A stretch of 64,000 bases of DNA from Nocardia uniformis NBRC 13702 (GCF_001613345.1 NZ_BDCE01000036.1:22688-86687); one strand, 5' to 3'; positions 1 to 9,200 are shown, counted from the stretch's first letter. Notes: a model not told the origin generated them from the letters alone. Program-made: numbers and translations.

Positions 1-10
1 GCTTCCCACG

Positions 11-37
11 AAACCCGCCCCTTCCCGGGGCGGGTTT
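11..37. terminator. Hairpin terminator at window edge
   Basis: Perfect 11-bp inverted repeat (AAACCCGCCCC and its complement) with a 5-base loop. The A-tract and T-tract flanks suit a bidirectional intrinsic terminator. It probably ends a gene lying left of the window. Confidence 0.8.
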
Positions 38-160
38 CGTCGTTTCCGCGGCGATGGCGCACTGCCACTCCCGGCGACAAGTTCTTGTTAAGAACCTCTA
101 GAGCGCCGTCCGGCAGTCTGGTTCCTGTGCGACGGAAAGCGCCGCACAGGAGTCGGGGAA

Positions 161-203
161 CGAAGTGTCACCTGCCGCGGCGGGGGCGGCAGGTGACACT
201 TCG
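161..203. repeat. Perfect 18-bp inverted repeat in the eis leader
   Basis: Arms 161-178 and 186-203 are perfect complements (starting CGAAGTGTCACC) around a 7-base loop. The element ends 84 bp before the proposed eis start. There is no T-run after it, so a classical terminator is unlikely; a leader RNA hairpin or an operator is possible. A smaller palindrome, GTTCTTGTTAAGAAC, sits at 81-95. Confidence 0.75.
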
Positions 204-287
204 GCTCAGAGGGCTGTGGAGCTGAGGACGCGCGACGCGCCGGAAAATCGGGTGCGTGGAGCGGGTACGCCGTGGGATCGTCCGAAT

Positions 288-1496
288 ATGGCATCGACGA
301 ATGGCATTACCGTGCGCCCGGCGACCAGTGCTGACTGGCCGGGGATCGTTCAGTTGCTGGAAACCTGCTTCGGCACCCGCTACGACCAGCCCGAACTCGA
401 CAATATTCCGGACCTGTTCCCGGCCGAGCGCGCCTTCGTCGCGGTCGACGGTGACCAGATTGTCGGGCATACCGTGGACCGGACAATGACCGTCACCGTG
501 CCCGGGGAGCGCACCGTCGGGGCGTGCGGCGTCTCCGGTGTGGCGGTCGCGCCGACCCACCGGCGACGCGGCCTGCTGCGGGCGCTCTATACCGAACAGC
601 ACGCACGGACCGAGTCCGACGGTCTGCCGCTGACCATATTCACCGTCAGCGAGGGCACCATTTACGGCCGGTTCGGCTACGGGCCAACGATCGCGGCGAA
701 CGAGATCGAGATCGACAAACACGCAGCCATCGAATTCCGTTCCACCACACCCGATCCCGGTGGTGTCACCATCGCTCCGGTGGCCGAGGCGACCTCGCGT
801 ATCAAGGCGGTATACGACCGCTGGCGGCGACTGGTCCCCGGCGCGCAGGCCCGCCCCGACGCCAATTGGAATATCTGGTTCGGCGAGCCCGAGCGCTACC
901 GCGACGGCGCGTCCACCCTGTTCGCCCTGCTCCATGCCGACGGCTACGCGCTCTACCGCCGCCAATGGCGCGAGCACGAATCCGTCGCCCTGCTGGTCGA
1001 ATTGCGGGCTGTCACCAGCGAAGCACACACCGCGCTGTGGCGGGTGCTGCTGAGCCTCGATCTGGTCAAGAAGGTCGAAGCCGATATCGCCGACGACGAC
1101 CCCCTCCCCTACCTGCTGGCCGACCCCCGCACGGTCAAGGTCACCGGCCGCTACGACTCCCTGTGGGCCCGAATCATGGACGTCCCCGCCGCGCTCACCG
1201 CCCGCACCTACCAGCGCGACCTGGATATCGTTCTCGCCGTGGACGATCCCTTCCGCAATGCGGGCGGCACCTTCGCCCTCCGTATCCGCGACGGTATCGC
1301 CGAATGCGAACCCACCACCCGCCCCGCCGACCTGGAATTGGGGATAGACGTCCTCGGCAGCCTCTACTTCGGCACCTACCGCGCCCGAAACTTCGCCGCC
1401 GCCAACCGAATCCAGGTCAAAGACCGCACCGCCCTGCGCGACTTCGACCAGGCCTTCACCTCTGACCGAGAGGCCTGCCTCGGGTGGTTCTTCTGA
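288..1496 (+). CDS. eis: Eis-type GNAT N-acetyltransferase
   Basis: The product belongs to the Eis family, which transfers acetyl groups from acetyl-CoA to amines such as aminoglycosides and protein lysines in the cytoplasm. The ATG at 288 (MASTNGITVRP) gives 402 residues, the usual Eis length; the same frame is open further upstream but that part looks non-coding. The GNAT core is visible with the acetyl-CoA loop near residues 85-95 (VAVAPTHRRRGLL) and a following GRFGYG motif. The protein ends in Phe-Phe; in Eis the C-terminal carboxylate is part of the active site, so the exact end matters. The long hairpin at 161-203 lies in the leader. The family call is firm; the natural substrate cannot be read from the sequence. 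Confidence 0.9.
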   Translation: MASTNGITVRPATSADWPGIVQLLETCFGTRYDQPELDNIPDLFPAERAFVAVDGDQIVGHTVDRTMTVTVPGERTVGACGVSGVAVAPTHRRRGLLRALYTEQHARTESDGLPLTIFTVSEGTIYGRFGYGPTIAANEIEIDKHAAIEFRSTTPDPGGVTIAPVAEATSRIKAVYDRWRRLVPGAQARPDANWNIWFGEPERYRDGASTLFALLHADGYALYRRQWREHESVALLVELRAVTSEAHTALWRVLLSLDLVKKVEADIADDDPLPYLLADPRTVKVTGRYDSLWARIMDVPAALTARTYQRDLDIVLAVDDPFRNAGGTFALRIRDGIAECEPTTRPADLELGIDVLGSLYFGTYRARNFAAANRIQVKDRTALRDFDQAFTSDREACLGWFF

Positions 1497-1563
1497 TCCA
1501 CGGCTGGGCAAGCGCTCACCAGGAACCGCCCAGCTCGATATCGCGAGATCGCCTGGCCGCCCT

Positions 1564-1643
1564 CGTCATTCCGGCGTGTTTGTGGCCGGAATCCACACGT
1601 CCGCAGTAGTGGATCCCGGCCAGGAGCAGGCCGGTATGACGGG
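1564..1643. repeat. REP-like palindromic repeat, copy 1
   Basis: Two imperfect inverted arms. The left arm begins CGTCATTCCGGCGTG and ends GGCCGGAATCCAC; the right arm begins GTGGATCCCGGCC and ends GGTATGACGGG. Same family as the elements at 3137, 6083, 12410, 23745, 30509, 44345 and 63987. It is intergenic between eis and the YccF gene. Confidence 0.85.
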
Positions 1644-1753
1644 ATGCCTGAACCGGCGGCTGAGAGAAGGTTCGGGGCGATGCCCTGAGAGCCCCGAGAG
1701 TTCGGCCTCGCACGGCGGTGGCGGGGGTGTCGGGTGACTGGCATGCTGAAGGG

Positions 1754-2167
1754 GTGAAACCGATCCAGTTGGTGTTGAACGTGCTGTGGCTGGTGCTGGT
1801 CGGGTTCTGGATGGCGGTCGGCTACATCATCGCCGGGCTGATCTGCTGCATCCTGATCATCACCATTCCGTGGGGTATCGCGTCGTTCCGGATCGCCACA
1901 TTCGTATTGTGGCCGTTCGGGCGGGAGGCCGTGGAGAAGCCGGGCGCGGGTGTGCCGTCGCTGATCGGCAATATCATCTGGTTCATAGTCGCGGGCTGGT
2001 GGCTGGCGCTGGGGCATGTATTCACCAGTATCGCGATGGCGATCACCATTATCGGGCTGCCGTTCGCCTGGGCGAACCTCAAGCTGATCCCGGTCTCGCT
2101 GTTCCCGCTGGGACGCGAAATCGTCTCCAGCGACCGGGCTTTCGGATCCCAGCCCGCCTATCGCTGA
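1754..2167 (+). CDS. YccF-domain inner-membrane protein
   Basis: Small integral membrane protein of 137 residues with the repeated YccF (DUF307) pattern. Two similar halves each carry a hydrophobic hairpin followed by a conserved segment (near residues 40-55, IPWGIASFRIATFVLWPFGR, and near 105-125, a similar FAWANLKL...PLGREIV block). Its role is unknown in most bacteria. I chose the GTG at 1754 because the protein then begins directly with the first conserved helix (KPIQLVLNVLW); a GTG at 1718 would add twelve residues of non-family sequence. The upstream purine tract AAGGGG nearly touches this start, so the start is less sure than the identity. The gene stands alone between a REP element and the convergent MarR gene. 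Confidence 0.8.
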   Translation: MKPIQLVLNVLWLVLVGFWMAVGYIIAGLICCILIITIPWGIASFRIATFVLWPFGREAVEKPGAGVPSLIGNIIWFIVAGWWLALGHVFTSIAMAITIIGLPFAWANLKLIPVSLFPLGREIVSSDRAFGSQPAYR

Positions 2168-2198
2168 GAATGCGGGATACAGCTTCCGGGACCGCGGT

Positions 2199-2636
2199 CT
2201 ACTCGGATTGATCGACGATCTGCTTCATGATCCCGACGGCCTCGTCGAGCACCTTCAACTGTTCGGGGTCGAGTCCGGCCAACTGCTCGGTCATCCACGC
2301 CTCACGGGCATGGGTCTCATCGGCGATCAGGGCCCGCCCGGCCTCGGACAGCGATACGATGATCTGCCGCCCATCGGTCGGATGCGGCTTGCGCTCGACC
2401 AGATCCATTTCGGTGAGCGATGCGATCACCCGGGTCATGGATGGCGGCTGCACCCGCTCCTTGGCGGCGAGCGCACCCGGGGTCATGGCGCCGTCACGGT
2501 TGAGTGTCGCGAGCGCGGACAGCTGGGTCAGCGAAATCTGGGCATCGGCGCGCCTACCCCGCAGATGACGCGTCAAACGCACCACCGCCAGCGAGAGATC
2601 ACCAGCAAGCGCTCGGATATCGGAAGGCGTTGTCAC
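2199..2636 (-). CDS. MarR-family transcriptional regulator
   Basis: Protein of 145 residues with the MarR winged-helix fold: a dimerisation helix, a recognition region (TPGALAAKERVQPPSMTRVIASLTEMDLVERK) and the beta-wing with the family signature (PTDGRQIIVSLSEAGR). The GTG at 2636 begins at TTPSDIRALAGDL, where MarR homologues start; extra upstream codons overlap the divergent promoter. The next gene, DUF2530, is divergent, a pairing I recall from mycobacteria as Rv0880/Rv0879c. It probably represses itself and possibly its neighbour from the 101-bp gap, which holds a long inverted repeat. Ligand unknown. Confidence 0.88.
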   Translation of the reverse strand: MTTPSDIRALAGDLSLAVVRLTRHLRGRRADAQISLTQLSALATLNRDGAMTPGALAAKERVQPPSMTRVIASLTEMDLVERKPHPTDGRQIIVSLSEAGRALIADETHAREAWMTEQLAGLDPEQLKVLDEAVGIMKQIVDQSE

Positions 2637-2669
2637 AGAGGCAAACGATACGGGAACGGCTGCGCCTGG

Positions 2670-2708
2670 GACGGCGGTTCGCCGGGTCAAACCCGGCTGA
2701 CCGCCGTC
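2670..2708. repeat. 39-bp inverted repeat in a divergent promoter region
   Basis: Arms GACGGCGGT..GCCGGGT and ACCCGGC..ACCGCCGTC form a near-perfect 18-bp stem with a 3-base loop and two mismatches. It lies between the marR start (2636) and the DUF2530 start (2738). It could be an operator, or a hairpin in the 5' UTR of either gene. Confidence 0.65.
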
Positions 2709-2737
2709 CGGCCCAGTCAAGCTCTACTGTAGGAGCC

Positions 2738-2977
2738 GTGACCAACCCCGTCCCGCAGATTCCGCCGCGCTTCACCGACCCGCGGCCGGTCCTGGCGATC
2801 GGCACGCTGGCCTTCCTGATCGCCACCATCGTGGTCTACGCCAGCGGCGACCGCTGGCACGAAGCCCGCCCCATCTGCCTCATGGGCATGGCGGTAGGGG
2901 TGCTCGGCTACACCATCTTCGCCATCCAGCGTCGAGGCGCTCGCCGCGGCGACAAGGGTGCCCAGGTCGGGCTGTAG
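2738..2977 (+). CDS. DUF2530-like small membrane protein
   Basis: 79-residue protein with two membrane segments (about residues 18-36, VLAIGTLAFLIATIVVYAS, and 47-63, CLMGMAVGVLGYTIFAI) and a basic C-terminal tail. The size, topology and position beside a MarR gene fit actinobacterial DUF2530 proteins. The GTG at 2738 is preceded by AGGAG at 2731-2735, which leaves little doubt about the start. Function is unknown. Divergent from marR, so both may answer to that regulator. Confidence 0.8.
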   Translation: MTNPVPQIPPRFTDPRPVLAIGTLAFLIATIVVYASGDRWHEARPICLMGMAVGVLGYTIFAIQRRGARRGDKGAQVGL

Positions 2978-3053
2978 CTGAGGTAACGGGGTAACTCCGC
3001 GAAGCCCGGCTGACACTGTAGTGGGTGGGGCGCCGCATCCCGTCGTCCCGACG

Positions 3054-3149
3054 GCGAACACACCCATCACCCCGGCAGCGAACACACCCATCACCCCGGC
3101 AGCGAACACACCCGTCACTCCACGACGAACACACACCCCGTCATCCCGG
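3054..3149. repeat. 24-bp tandem repeat running into a REP element
   Basis: Four units begin at 3054, 3078, 3102 and about 3126 (GCGAACACACCCATCACCCC type). The first two are identical and later ones diverge. The last unit runs into the left arm of the REP-like element at 3137, whose CCCGTCATCCCGGC resembles the CCCATCACCCCGGC part of the tandem unit. No gene overlaps. Confidence 0.85.
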
Positions 3150-3230
3150 CGTGCTTTTGGCCGGGATCCACACTGTGGCAGTCCGATCACACCCGGTGGA
3201 TTCCGGCCAAAAGCATGCCGGTATGACGGG
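3137..3230. repeat. REP-like palindromic repeat, copy 2
   Basis: The best-preserved copy. The left arm from 3137 and the right arm ending at 3230 are complementary over about 33 bp with few mismatches, and both contain the CTTTTGGCCGG core. The central loop is about 27 bp. It lies between the convergent DUF2530 and ceramidase genes and could terminate both. Confidence 0.88.
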
Positions 3231-3274
3231 ATGGCTGGCTCCGCTACGCCGCCACGGGTCGAATCCGCAGCGGA

Positions 3275-5311
3275 TCAGCGAACCTCGAAGTCATTGCTGT
3301 AGCCGGTGAACGGATGCAGGCCGCCGTCTGCGCCGAGCTGGTCGGCGAAGTGCTGGAACCGATAACGGCCGGGAGGGGTGTCGCCGGGGATATCCCAGGT
3401 GAAGCGGGCAACCGAAATATCGGTTCCACGGCGGGACCAGAAGTACTTCACCGCCCATTCGCCCTCATTGGCGACCCGGGTCCAACCGCCGGACGTCTCG
3501 CGCTGCACCTCCAGGAAGGTGCCGTTGCGGCGGGTGTTGTGCTTCGGGTGGGCGGAGACGAATTCGACCGCGGCCTGCTCACCTCGGGCATAGGACGCGG
3601 CCGGTTGTAGCAGTGCCGCACCGAAATCCAGCCCGGCGGGCGTGGCATCCGGCCCGGGGGCGACGACGAAACTGGGCTGCACCGAGGAGATATCGCGGGG
3701 TGCCGGGCCGCGGGACACGGTTTGCCGATTGGCGAAAGCTGTTGCCAGGCGGTGGAATTCCTGCTGGTAGGCGGGCAGCGTATAGCGACCGAACAGCGTC
3801 GAGCCGCCCTCGTACTGCTGCGCGTCGTATTCCTCCGGGGTAACGACGTATTGGTGGTAGGCGTTCGCATAGCCCTGCATGAGCACCTGCTCGAGCGGCA
3901 CCCCCAGGGCGGCGGCCACGGTGCGGCGAATGCGCAGACCGGCGACGACGGTGAATTCCGCTCCGCCACAGGCCAGATACAGCTCCCCGATGCGAACGAG
4001 CTGAATGGGCACCACATTCGGCACCCAGGCCGCGGGCGGCAGCAGGCCCAACGGCGCGACAATCACCTTGGGCGCCTGCGCGTCCGCGAGCCAGTCGGGC
4101 ACCGGCATATTCGCCCCGCCCAGCGCGTCCACGAAGGGATTGCGCACGCCCTCCGGGATCGGCACGCCGGGCAGTCCGGGTCCGTCTTCGATGCTGCCCG
4201 CGATGAGTGAGACACCGGCACAGGCGGGCGCGGTGTGACGCGGCTGGCCGTTCGGAGTGAACTGTCCGTCCACCTCGATATCGGCCAGGTCGATATAGCA
4301 GAGCAGCGCGTCCACCGGCCCGCGGACAGCGCTCGCGGCGGCGAGAGCGGCCTTCCCGGCCCGGTATTGGCGATCGCCGATGATCCGGGTGTTCTCGAAC
4401 TCGTCGTCGGTGGGTCCGGAGGTGGGCCGCAGGTTCAGGTTGGGCGAGATATCGCCCGAATTGGTCTGTGGGAAGGCGGCGACGAAATCGACTGCGCCAT
4501 CCAGGTATCGGACGCCCTGATCATCGTGTTCGAAGGCGAAGGAGGCGTAACCCTTGTTGTCACCACTGATGAGCCGGTTGGTATTGCTCATCGAGGTGTT
4601 GTGGGTGGCGAACCAGGTGATGGCGCCGACCCGACGTCCGCCCTTGCGCAGCGACAGCACGGTGACGGTCGGGTCGATGGCATTCGGGAAGTGCGCTTTA
4701 TCGGCTTCGGGGTTGCGGTCGAAGGCGATTCGCGAGCGATTGACGCTGGCATCGTGCAGTTCACCGCGACCGATTTCGAGCGTGCCGGGTGCGAGGTCGG
4801 CATCCGCGGCGACAATGGCCTCCACGATGCCGTTCACCTCGGCGTCGTACACCTGCTGCTGGAAACCGAGAATCGACAGGTTGTACGCGTAATCGTGGGC
4901 CGAACCGCCACAGGTGGCGTGCGAGTGCGTGGAGGTGAGCAGCACGTTCCGCTCGGTGTAGCGGTCGCCGAAACGCCGCGCCAACTCCTCCATGACACCA
5001 CGGTGAACGGACTGGAAGATCATGCCGTTATCGGCGACCACGTAGACGATCCGTTGGGAACCACCGGCAATGAGGTACGCACGAGCCCTGGGGCGCAGGT
5101 GGATTCCGGCCGTGTCCTGTCCGAATTGCGAGTAGCCCATCATGCCGCATTCGGCCGCCGGGCCGGTGATGTCGGATATGCCGATTCCGATCAGATAGTC
5201 GCCGGAGTCGGCATGTGCCGAGCCGCCCGGGACCGCCAGCGTCGACACGGCAGCGAGCGCGGCGGAGCCCGCCGCCGCCCCCGCCAGAACAGTCCTGCGC
5301 GACACCGCCAT
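3275..5311 (-). CDS. Secreted neutral/alkaline ceramidase
   Basis: Hydrolyses ceramide to sphingosine and fatty acid, acting outside the cell. The 678-residue product opens with a Tat signal (SRRTVLAG, then an Ala-rich hydrophobic stretch ending near residue 35 at AHA). Family landmarks are present: GISDITGPA near the mature start, the zinc-site region STHSHATCGG, FATHNTSMSNTN, and the NSGDISPN motif carrying the nucleophilic serine. The C-terminal 150 residues form the Ig-like ceramidase domain. The ATG at 5311 has GAAGGGAG seven bases upstream; a start twelve codons earlier lacks this. It diverges from a TetR gene across a 115-bp gap containing a perfect operator-like palindrome. Host sphingolipid is a plausible substrate in a pathogen, which is an inference. 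Confidence 0.92.
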   Translation of the reverse strand: MAVSRRTVLAGAAAGSAALAAVSTLAVPGGSAHADSGDYLIGIGISDITGPAAECGMMGYSQFGQDTAGIHLRPRARAYLIAGGSQRIVYVVADNGMIFQSVHRGVMEELARRFGDRYTERNVLLTSTHSHATCGGSAHDYAYNLSILGFQQQVYDAEVNGIVEAIVAADADLAPGTLEIGRGELHDASVNRSRIAFDRNPEADKAHFPNAIDPTVTVLSLRKGGRRVGAITWFATHNTSMSNTNRLISGDNKGYASFAFEHDDQGVRYLDGAVDFVAAFPQTNSGDISPNLNLRPTSGPTDDEFENTRIIGDRQYRAGKAALAAASAVRGPVDALLCYIDLADIEVDGQFTPNGQPRHTAPACAGVSLIAGSIEDGPGLPGVPIPEGVRNPFVDALGGANMPVPDWLADAQAPKVIVAPLGLLPPAAWVPNVVPIQLVRIGELYLACGGAEFTVVAGLRIRRTVAAALGVPLEQVLMQGYANAYHQYVVTPEEYDAQQYEGGSTLFGRYTLPAYQQEFHRLATAFANRQTVSRGPAPRDISSVQPSFVVAPGPDATPAGLDFGAALLQPAASYARGEQAAVEFVSAHPKHNTRRNGTFLEVQRETSGGWTRVANEGEWAVKYFWSRRGTDISVARFTWDIPGDTPPGRYRFQHFADQLGADGGLHPFTGYSNDFEVR

Positions 5312-5350
5312 TCGTGTCTCCCTTCGTACCGATACGCAGCGAACCACAGA

Positions 5351-5368
5351 ACTGGACGCCCGTCCAGT
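5351..5368. promoter_or_regulatory. TetR-type operator palindrome
   Basis: ACTGGACG-CC-CGTCCAGT is a perfect 8-bp inverted repeat with a 2-bp spacer, 40 bp upstream of the ceramidase start and 59 bp upstream of the divergent tetR start. The position suits repression of one or both promoters by that TetR protein. Confidence 0.7.
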
Positions 5369-5426
5369 GCAGACATTAACTTCGTGCGAATTGACTGCAC
5401 GGCCATTGAAGGCTTAACTCCCTGGA

Positions 5427-6053
5427 GTGTCCTCCCGATTGAGCGTCGAAGAACGACGGGCCCACCTTATCGAGGCAGCCATCGGCCTTGCCGAAAAAAA
5501 GGGCGTGGCAGGAGTTACCACGCGCGATGTGGCACAGGCAGCCGGTGTTTCGCTCGGTGTGGTGCATTACTGTTTCGAAAACAAGGACGCGCTGATGACC
5601 GAACTGGTCAAAGCGCTGGCGATGGAATTGCGAGATTCCGTCGATGCCAACGAAACGGTGTGGCAAGACGTCGGAAGCGGAAAAGAAGCACTTCAAAAAT
5701 TGATACGTGCCGGACTCGAGTTGATGTGGCAAGGAGTCGAAGCCACACCGGAACGTCAACTACTCACCTACGAAACCACCACCTACGCACTACGTGAAAG
5801 CGAACAAACCCCCGCAAAACTCGCAATTGCCCGGGAACAGTACGCATTCAACGACTCCACCATCGGCGATATCGTCGAACACGCCCGCGAAGCCACCGAC
5901 AGCCAGTGGACGGTCCCCGTCACCGTCGTCAGCCGCTTCATGCTCGCGGCCATCGACGGCATCGTGCTGCGCTGGCTGGTCGACAACGATAGTGCCGCCG
6001 TCCGTGAGCAATTGGATGTACTCGCACAGATGGTCACGCAGTACAGCGCCTGA
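5427..6053 (+). CDS. TetR-family transcriptional regulator
   Basis: 208 residues. The N-terminal helix-turn-helix (about residues 10-57) shows the usual TetR pattern: RRAHLIEAAIGLAEKKGVAGVTTRDVAQAAGVSLGVVHYCFENKDAL. The C-terminal ligand domain is TetR_C-like and includes a run (VSRFMLAAIDGIVLRWLVD) typical of this subgroup. The gene is clearly less GC-rich than its neighbours over about 5430-5850. The GTG at 5427 is used; a TTG about four codons downstream is the alternative. Divergent from the ceramidase gene with a shared palindrome, so it likely controls ceramidase and itself. The inducer is unknown; a sphingoid base or fatty acid would make sense but is only inferred. Confidence 0.88.
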   Translation: MSSRLSVEERRAHLIEAAIGLAEKKGVAGVTTRDVAQAAGVSLGVVHYCFENKDALMTELVKALAMELRDSVDANETVWQDVGSGKEALQKLIRAGLELMWQGVEATPERQLLTYETTTYALRESEQTPAKLAIAREQYAFNDSTIGDIVEHAREATDSQWTVPVTVVSRFMLAAIDGIVLRWLVDNDSAAVREQLDVLAQMVTQYSA

Positions 6054-6082
6054 CCGCATCCGGCCGATGCCGGTACTCCCCC

Positions 6083-6162
6083 ATCATCACGGCGTGCTCT
6101 GTGGCCGGGATCCGCTACCGCGAGGTGTGGATCCCGGCCGCAAACACGCCGGAATGACGAGG
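6083..6162. repeat. REP-like palindromic repeat, copy 3
   Basis: Degenerate left arm (ATCATCACGGCGTGCTCTGTGG) and a better right arm (GTGGATCCCGGCC...CCGGAATGACGAGG). Its right end overlaps a short tandem array. Confidence 0.8.
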
Positions 6163-6216
6163 GCCGCGCGCGCCGGAATGACGAGGGCCGCGCGCGCCGG
6201 AACGGCGAAGGCGGCG
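6151..6216. repeat. 24-bp tandem repeat grown from a REP end
   Basis: Two identical 24-bp units at 6151-6174 and 6175-6198 (each GGAATGACGAGGGCCGCGCG plus CGCC), then a third diverged unit. The first 12 bases of each unit are the right end of the adjoining REP element, so the array looks like repeated copying of that end. Confidence 0.85.
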
Positions 6217-6232
6217 AGGCGATATCGCGAAT

Positions 6233-9200
6233 TCACTCTCGGTAGGAGTCGGCCGGATGCTGCGCGATGTGCGTATCGTCGCCGTCTCGCCACCAGGGGA
6301 CTGCGACGGTTGCCTCATACGAGCCGGACAGGCGCACCCGGAGCTCCTCATGCACCACGAGATCGCCTGCGGGCGTGGCCAGCCCGGTCTGCATAAGCCA
6401 CAGGACGCCCAGCGGTTCCGCCGACCAGCTGGTGCGACGGCCCGGACCGAGCACCTCGGCGGTGACGGCCTGGGAGGCCAGGGGCAGGTCCAGTAGCGAT
6501 GCCAGAGCGGGGGCGGAATCGATATCGCCGACCACCAGGCGGTCCGTCGGGAGTGCCGAGCCGTACCAGGGGCGATCCAGGACGAGTGCGTCCGCGGCGT
6601 CGATGACCGTGCCGGACAGCGCGCGTACCCGTTCGGGCAGTACCAGATCCTCCAGGTCCAGACGACCGGTGGCGGTGGCCTCGGCGAGCCGGCGGTGCGT
6701 CCGCGAAATCGCCTCGGGAGTGGGGGTTTTCGACGAATCGGCGAGGGCGGCGAGCAGTTCGGCGGCCAGATCGGTGGTGATTACCTCCGGATCGGCGAGG
6801 ACCGCGCGCAGGGCATCCAGGTCGGGGCCGACAATACCGGGCAGCTGCGGGAGCAGGCCGTCGAATATCGGATCGACCGGATGCCGGAACAGGCCCAGCG
6901 GGGTGCCGTCGATATGCGCGTGCCGTCGCAACCACCAGGCGGTGTACCCGTCCCGGTCGGCGAGCAGCGGGCGGGTGCCCGGATCGGACAGTAAGAGCCG
7001 CAACGCTTCCGGCCAGGTCGCCTCGTCCACCAGGTCGAGATCGCGGACGGCGAGCAGCTCCGGCGGATCCTCCGCCAAGCCCTCCCACCAGGTGTCCTCG
7101 TCGTCGAGGTGATGATCGGGTCCGGTCGGATCCGATTCCGCCACAATGGTGAACCCCCAGCCGACGCCGACCGCACGCAGCGCACCGGGGCCGTAGCGTT
7201 CCACCACATCGGCGGCCACCGTGCTGAACGGTGAATCCTCGACCAGCACGCTACCCAGTGGTGCGCCCGGCAGCAGCAGTTCGTCGGCGGGTACGGATTC
7301 GCCGGTGTCATCGGGCAATTCGATGAGCCCCAGCCAGGTCGGCAGTGTGCCCGGCGCGGTCGCGCGGTTGGCGTGGTCGTACCCCGAGTCGGGGTGCAGA
7401 TGCGCGGCCAGGCTCAGCACCGCCTCGACGGTGTCGGGATCGCCCGGATCGTGCTCGAGTTGATCACGCAGCGCCGAATCATTGAGCAGTTCGGCCGCGC
7501 CCGCCTGCCGTGCGCCCAGTCGCTCCAGCAGCGGATGGACCGCCTCCGGGTGCACCAGCCGCGCCCAGTGCACCGGTACCGCCGACTCGAGGTGGTCGTC
7601 GAGGACCACGGTGCGCGGTCCGGTGACCAGGCGGCCATCGGCGAGTGGGACCGCCAATGCGCCCAATTCCTCGACCGCCAACGGGTCCGTGACAAAGGGT
7701 TCCAGGGCGTCGTAGTACGAATACCACCACTGCGCGGGGCGTTCCAGGCTGCCGGACAGCTCGGCGATGCGAGCCAGGCCCAGCCGATGCACATCCAGTA
7801 CACCGAGCGCGTCGGCGGTGGAGCGGCCGGACAGATCCGGAATAACCAGCGGCCCCACGATTTCCGCGAGCAGCTGCGCCAATTCGTCGGTTACGCCGAT
7901 GAAGACGCTGGCGCGCGCGGGCCGCTCCACGGCGACGTCACGCGCGCCGCGGTGTGGCGGGTGCGCCAGCTCATCGAGCGGGGCGAGGGCGCCGACTTCC
8001 GAATCGTCACGACGCGACGTAATGGTCTCGGGATCGAGGCCAGGCGCCTGACCCACAGTCGACGCGGCTCGAGCATCCAGCGTCGGGTGAATCCGTTCCG
8101 TGGCATCGATGTTCAGCGCGGTGTCGCCCTCGCGCCACACGCCGTGTCCGGTGTCGAAACGCCGTAGGGCCTCGCCTCCGGGCGCGGCGCCATCGAGTTC
8201 ATCGTCCACGCCGAACGGGTCGGCGGCGGGCAGGCTGTCGTCGTCGGTACGCAGCACCGGCAACCAGGTGTGTTCGCGCAGTTCGGCGACCAATGCCGCA
8301 CGCAGTTGGGCGTCGGCCTCGCTGCGCGGGAATCCCGGCGTGGGGACGAGGGTCAGACGGGCGCGGGGCGGCAGGGCGCGGGCGAAATCCGCGTAGCCGG
8401 CGGCCAAGTCGGCAATGCGCACGCCCGGAAGCAGTCGGCGGCGGTCCGGCTGCATGGGGATGTCGGCGATGAGGAGGGCGGGGAGCGAGAGCTCCTCATC
8501 GGAGCGGGTGGGAGCGCGCAGCACATCCGGTGCGGCGGCGACCGGGTCGCCGTCGCGCAGCGGCAGCAGCCAGCGGGCGCGGGCGGTGCGGTATTGCCAC
8601 CAGCGGCGCTCCTGTCCGCGTGGTCCCGAGATCCGCACCTCCTGCAGACCGTCGGCGAGATCGCGGACCGCACTGACGATCTCGTCGTCCTCGATCCGAA
8701 TACTCCGCAGTGCGGGCAATTCCAGCAGCAGATCCGAAACCTCGGCCCGCATACCCGCCAGCAGTGCCGCGCCATCGACCCCGTCGCGCAGCCGCAGCAC
8801 GATCTCGCTGTCGAACCCCGCCACCGGTCCGTCCTCGACCGGCCAGGCCAGTCGCAGCGCGGGCGGGGTGAACGGATGCTCGGTTTCCGGAACGGTAATC
8901 CCGCTCTCCCGCAACGCCTCCCAGGTCGCCGCCCGCGAAAACCGCACCGACCCACGCGTGGACCGGAATTCGATCTCCTCCGCCACACTCAGCACCGCTG
9001 TGAACCCCACCCCGAACCGTCCCACCGAGGTCGCGGCCACCTTCGACGACGCCCGCAGCGCCGTCAGTGCGTGCACCCCCGAAACATCGAGCGCCACACC
9101 CGTATTGGCCACGTGCAGCATTCCGCCGTCGCCCCATACGGCAATCCGCCCGGCCACCCCCGCCTTGGCCGCCGCATCAGCCGCATTCTGTGCGAGCTCG

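Noticed and set aside
168..1511. 447-codon frame on the minus strand opposite eis
   Set aside because: Mirror of the eis gene in high-GC DNA; Gly/Val-rich with no motif, while the plus strand gives a full-length Eis.
3054..3230. Possible CRISPR array at the 24-bp repeats
   Set aside because: Units are directly adjacent without spacers and no cas genes are present.
4235..5797. 520-codon plus-strand frame over the ceramidase gene
   Set aside because: Antisense shadow; the minus strand carries the complete ceramidase with its Tat signal and catalytic motifs.
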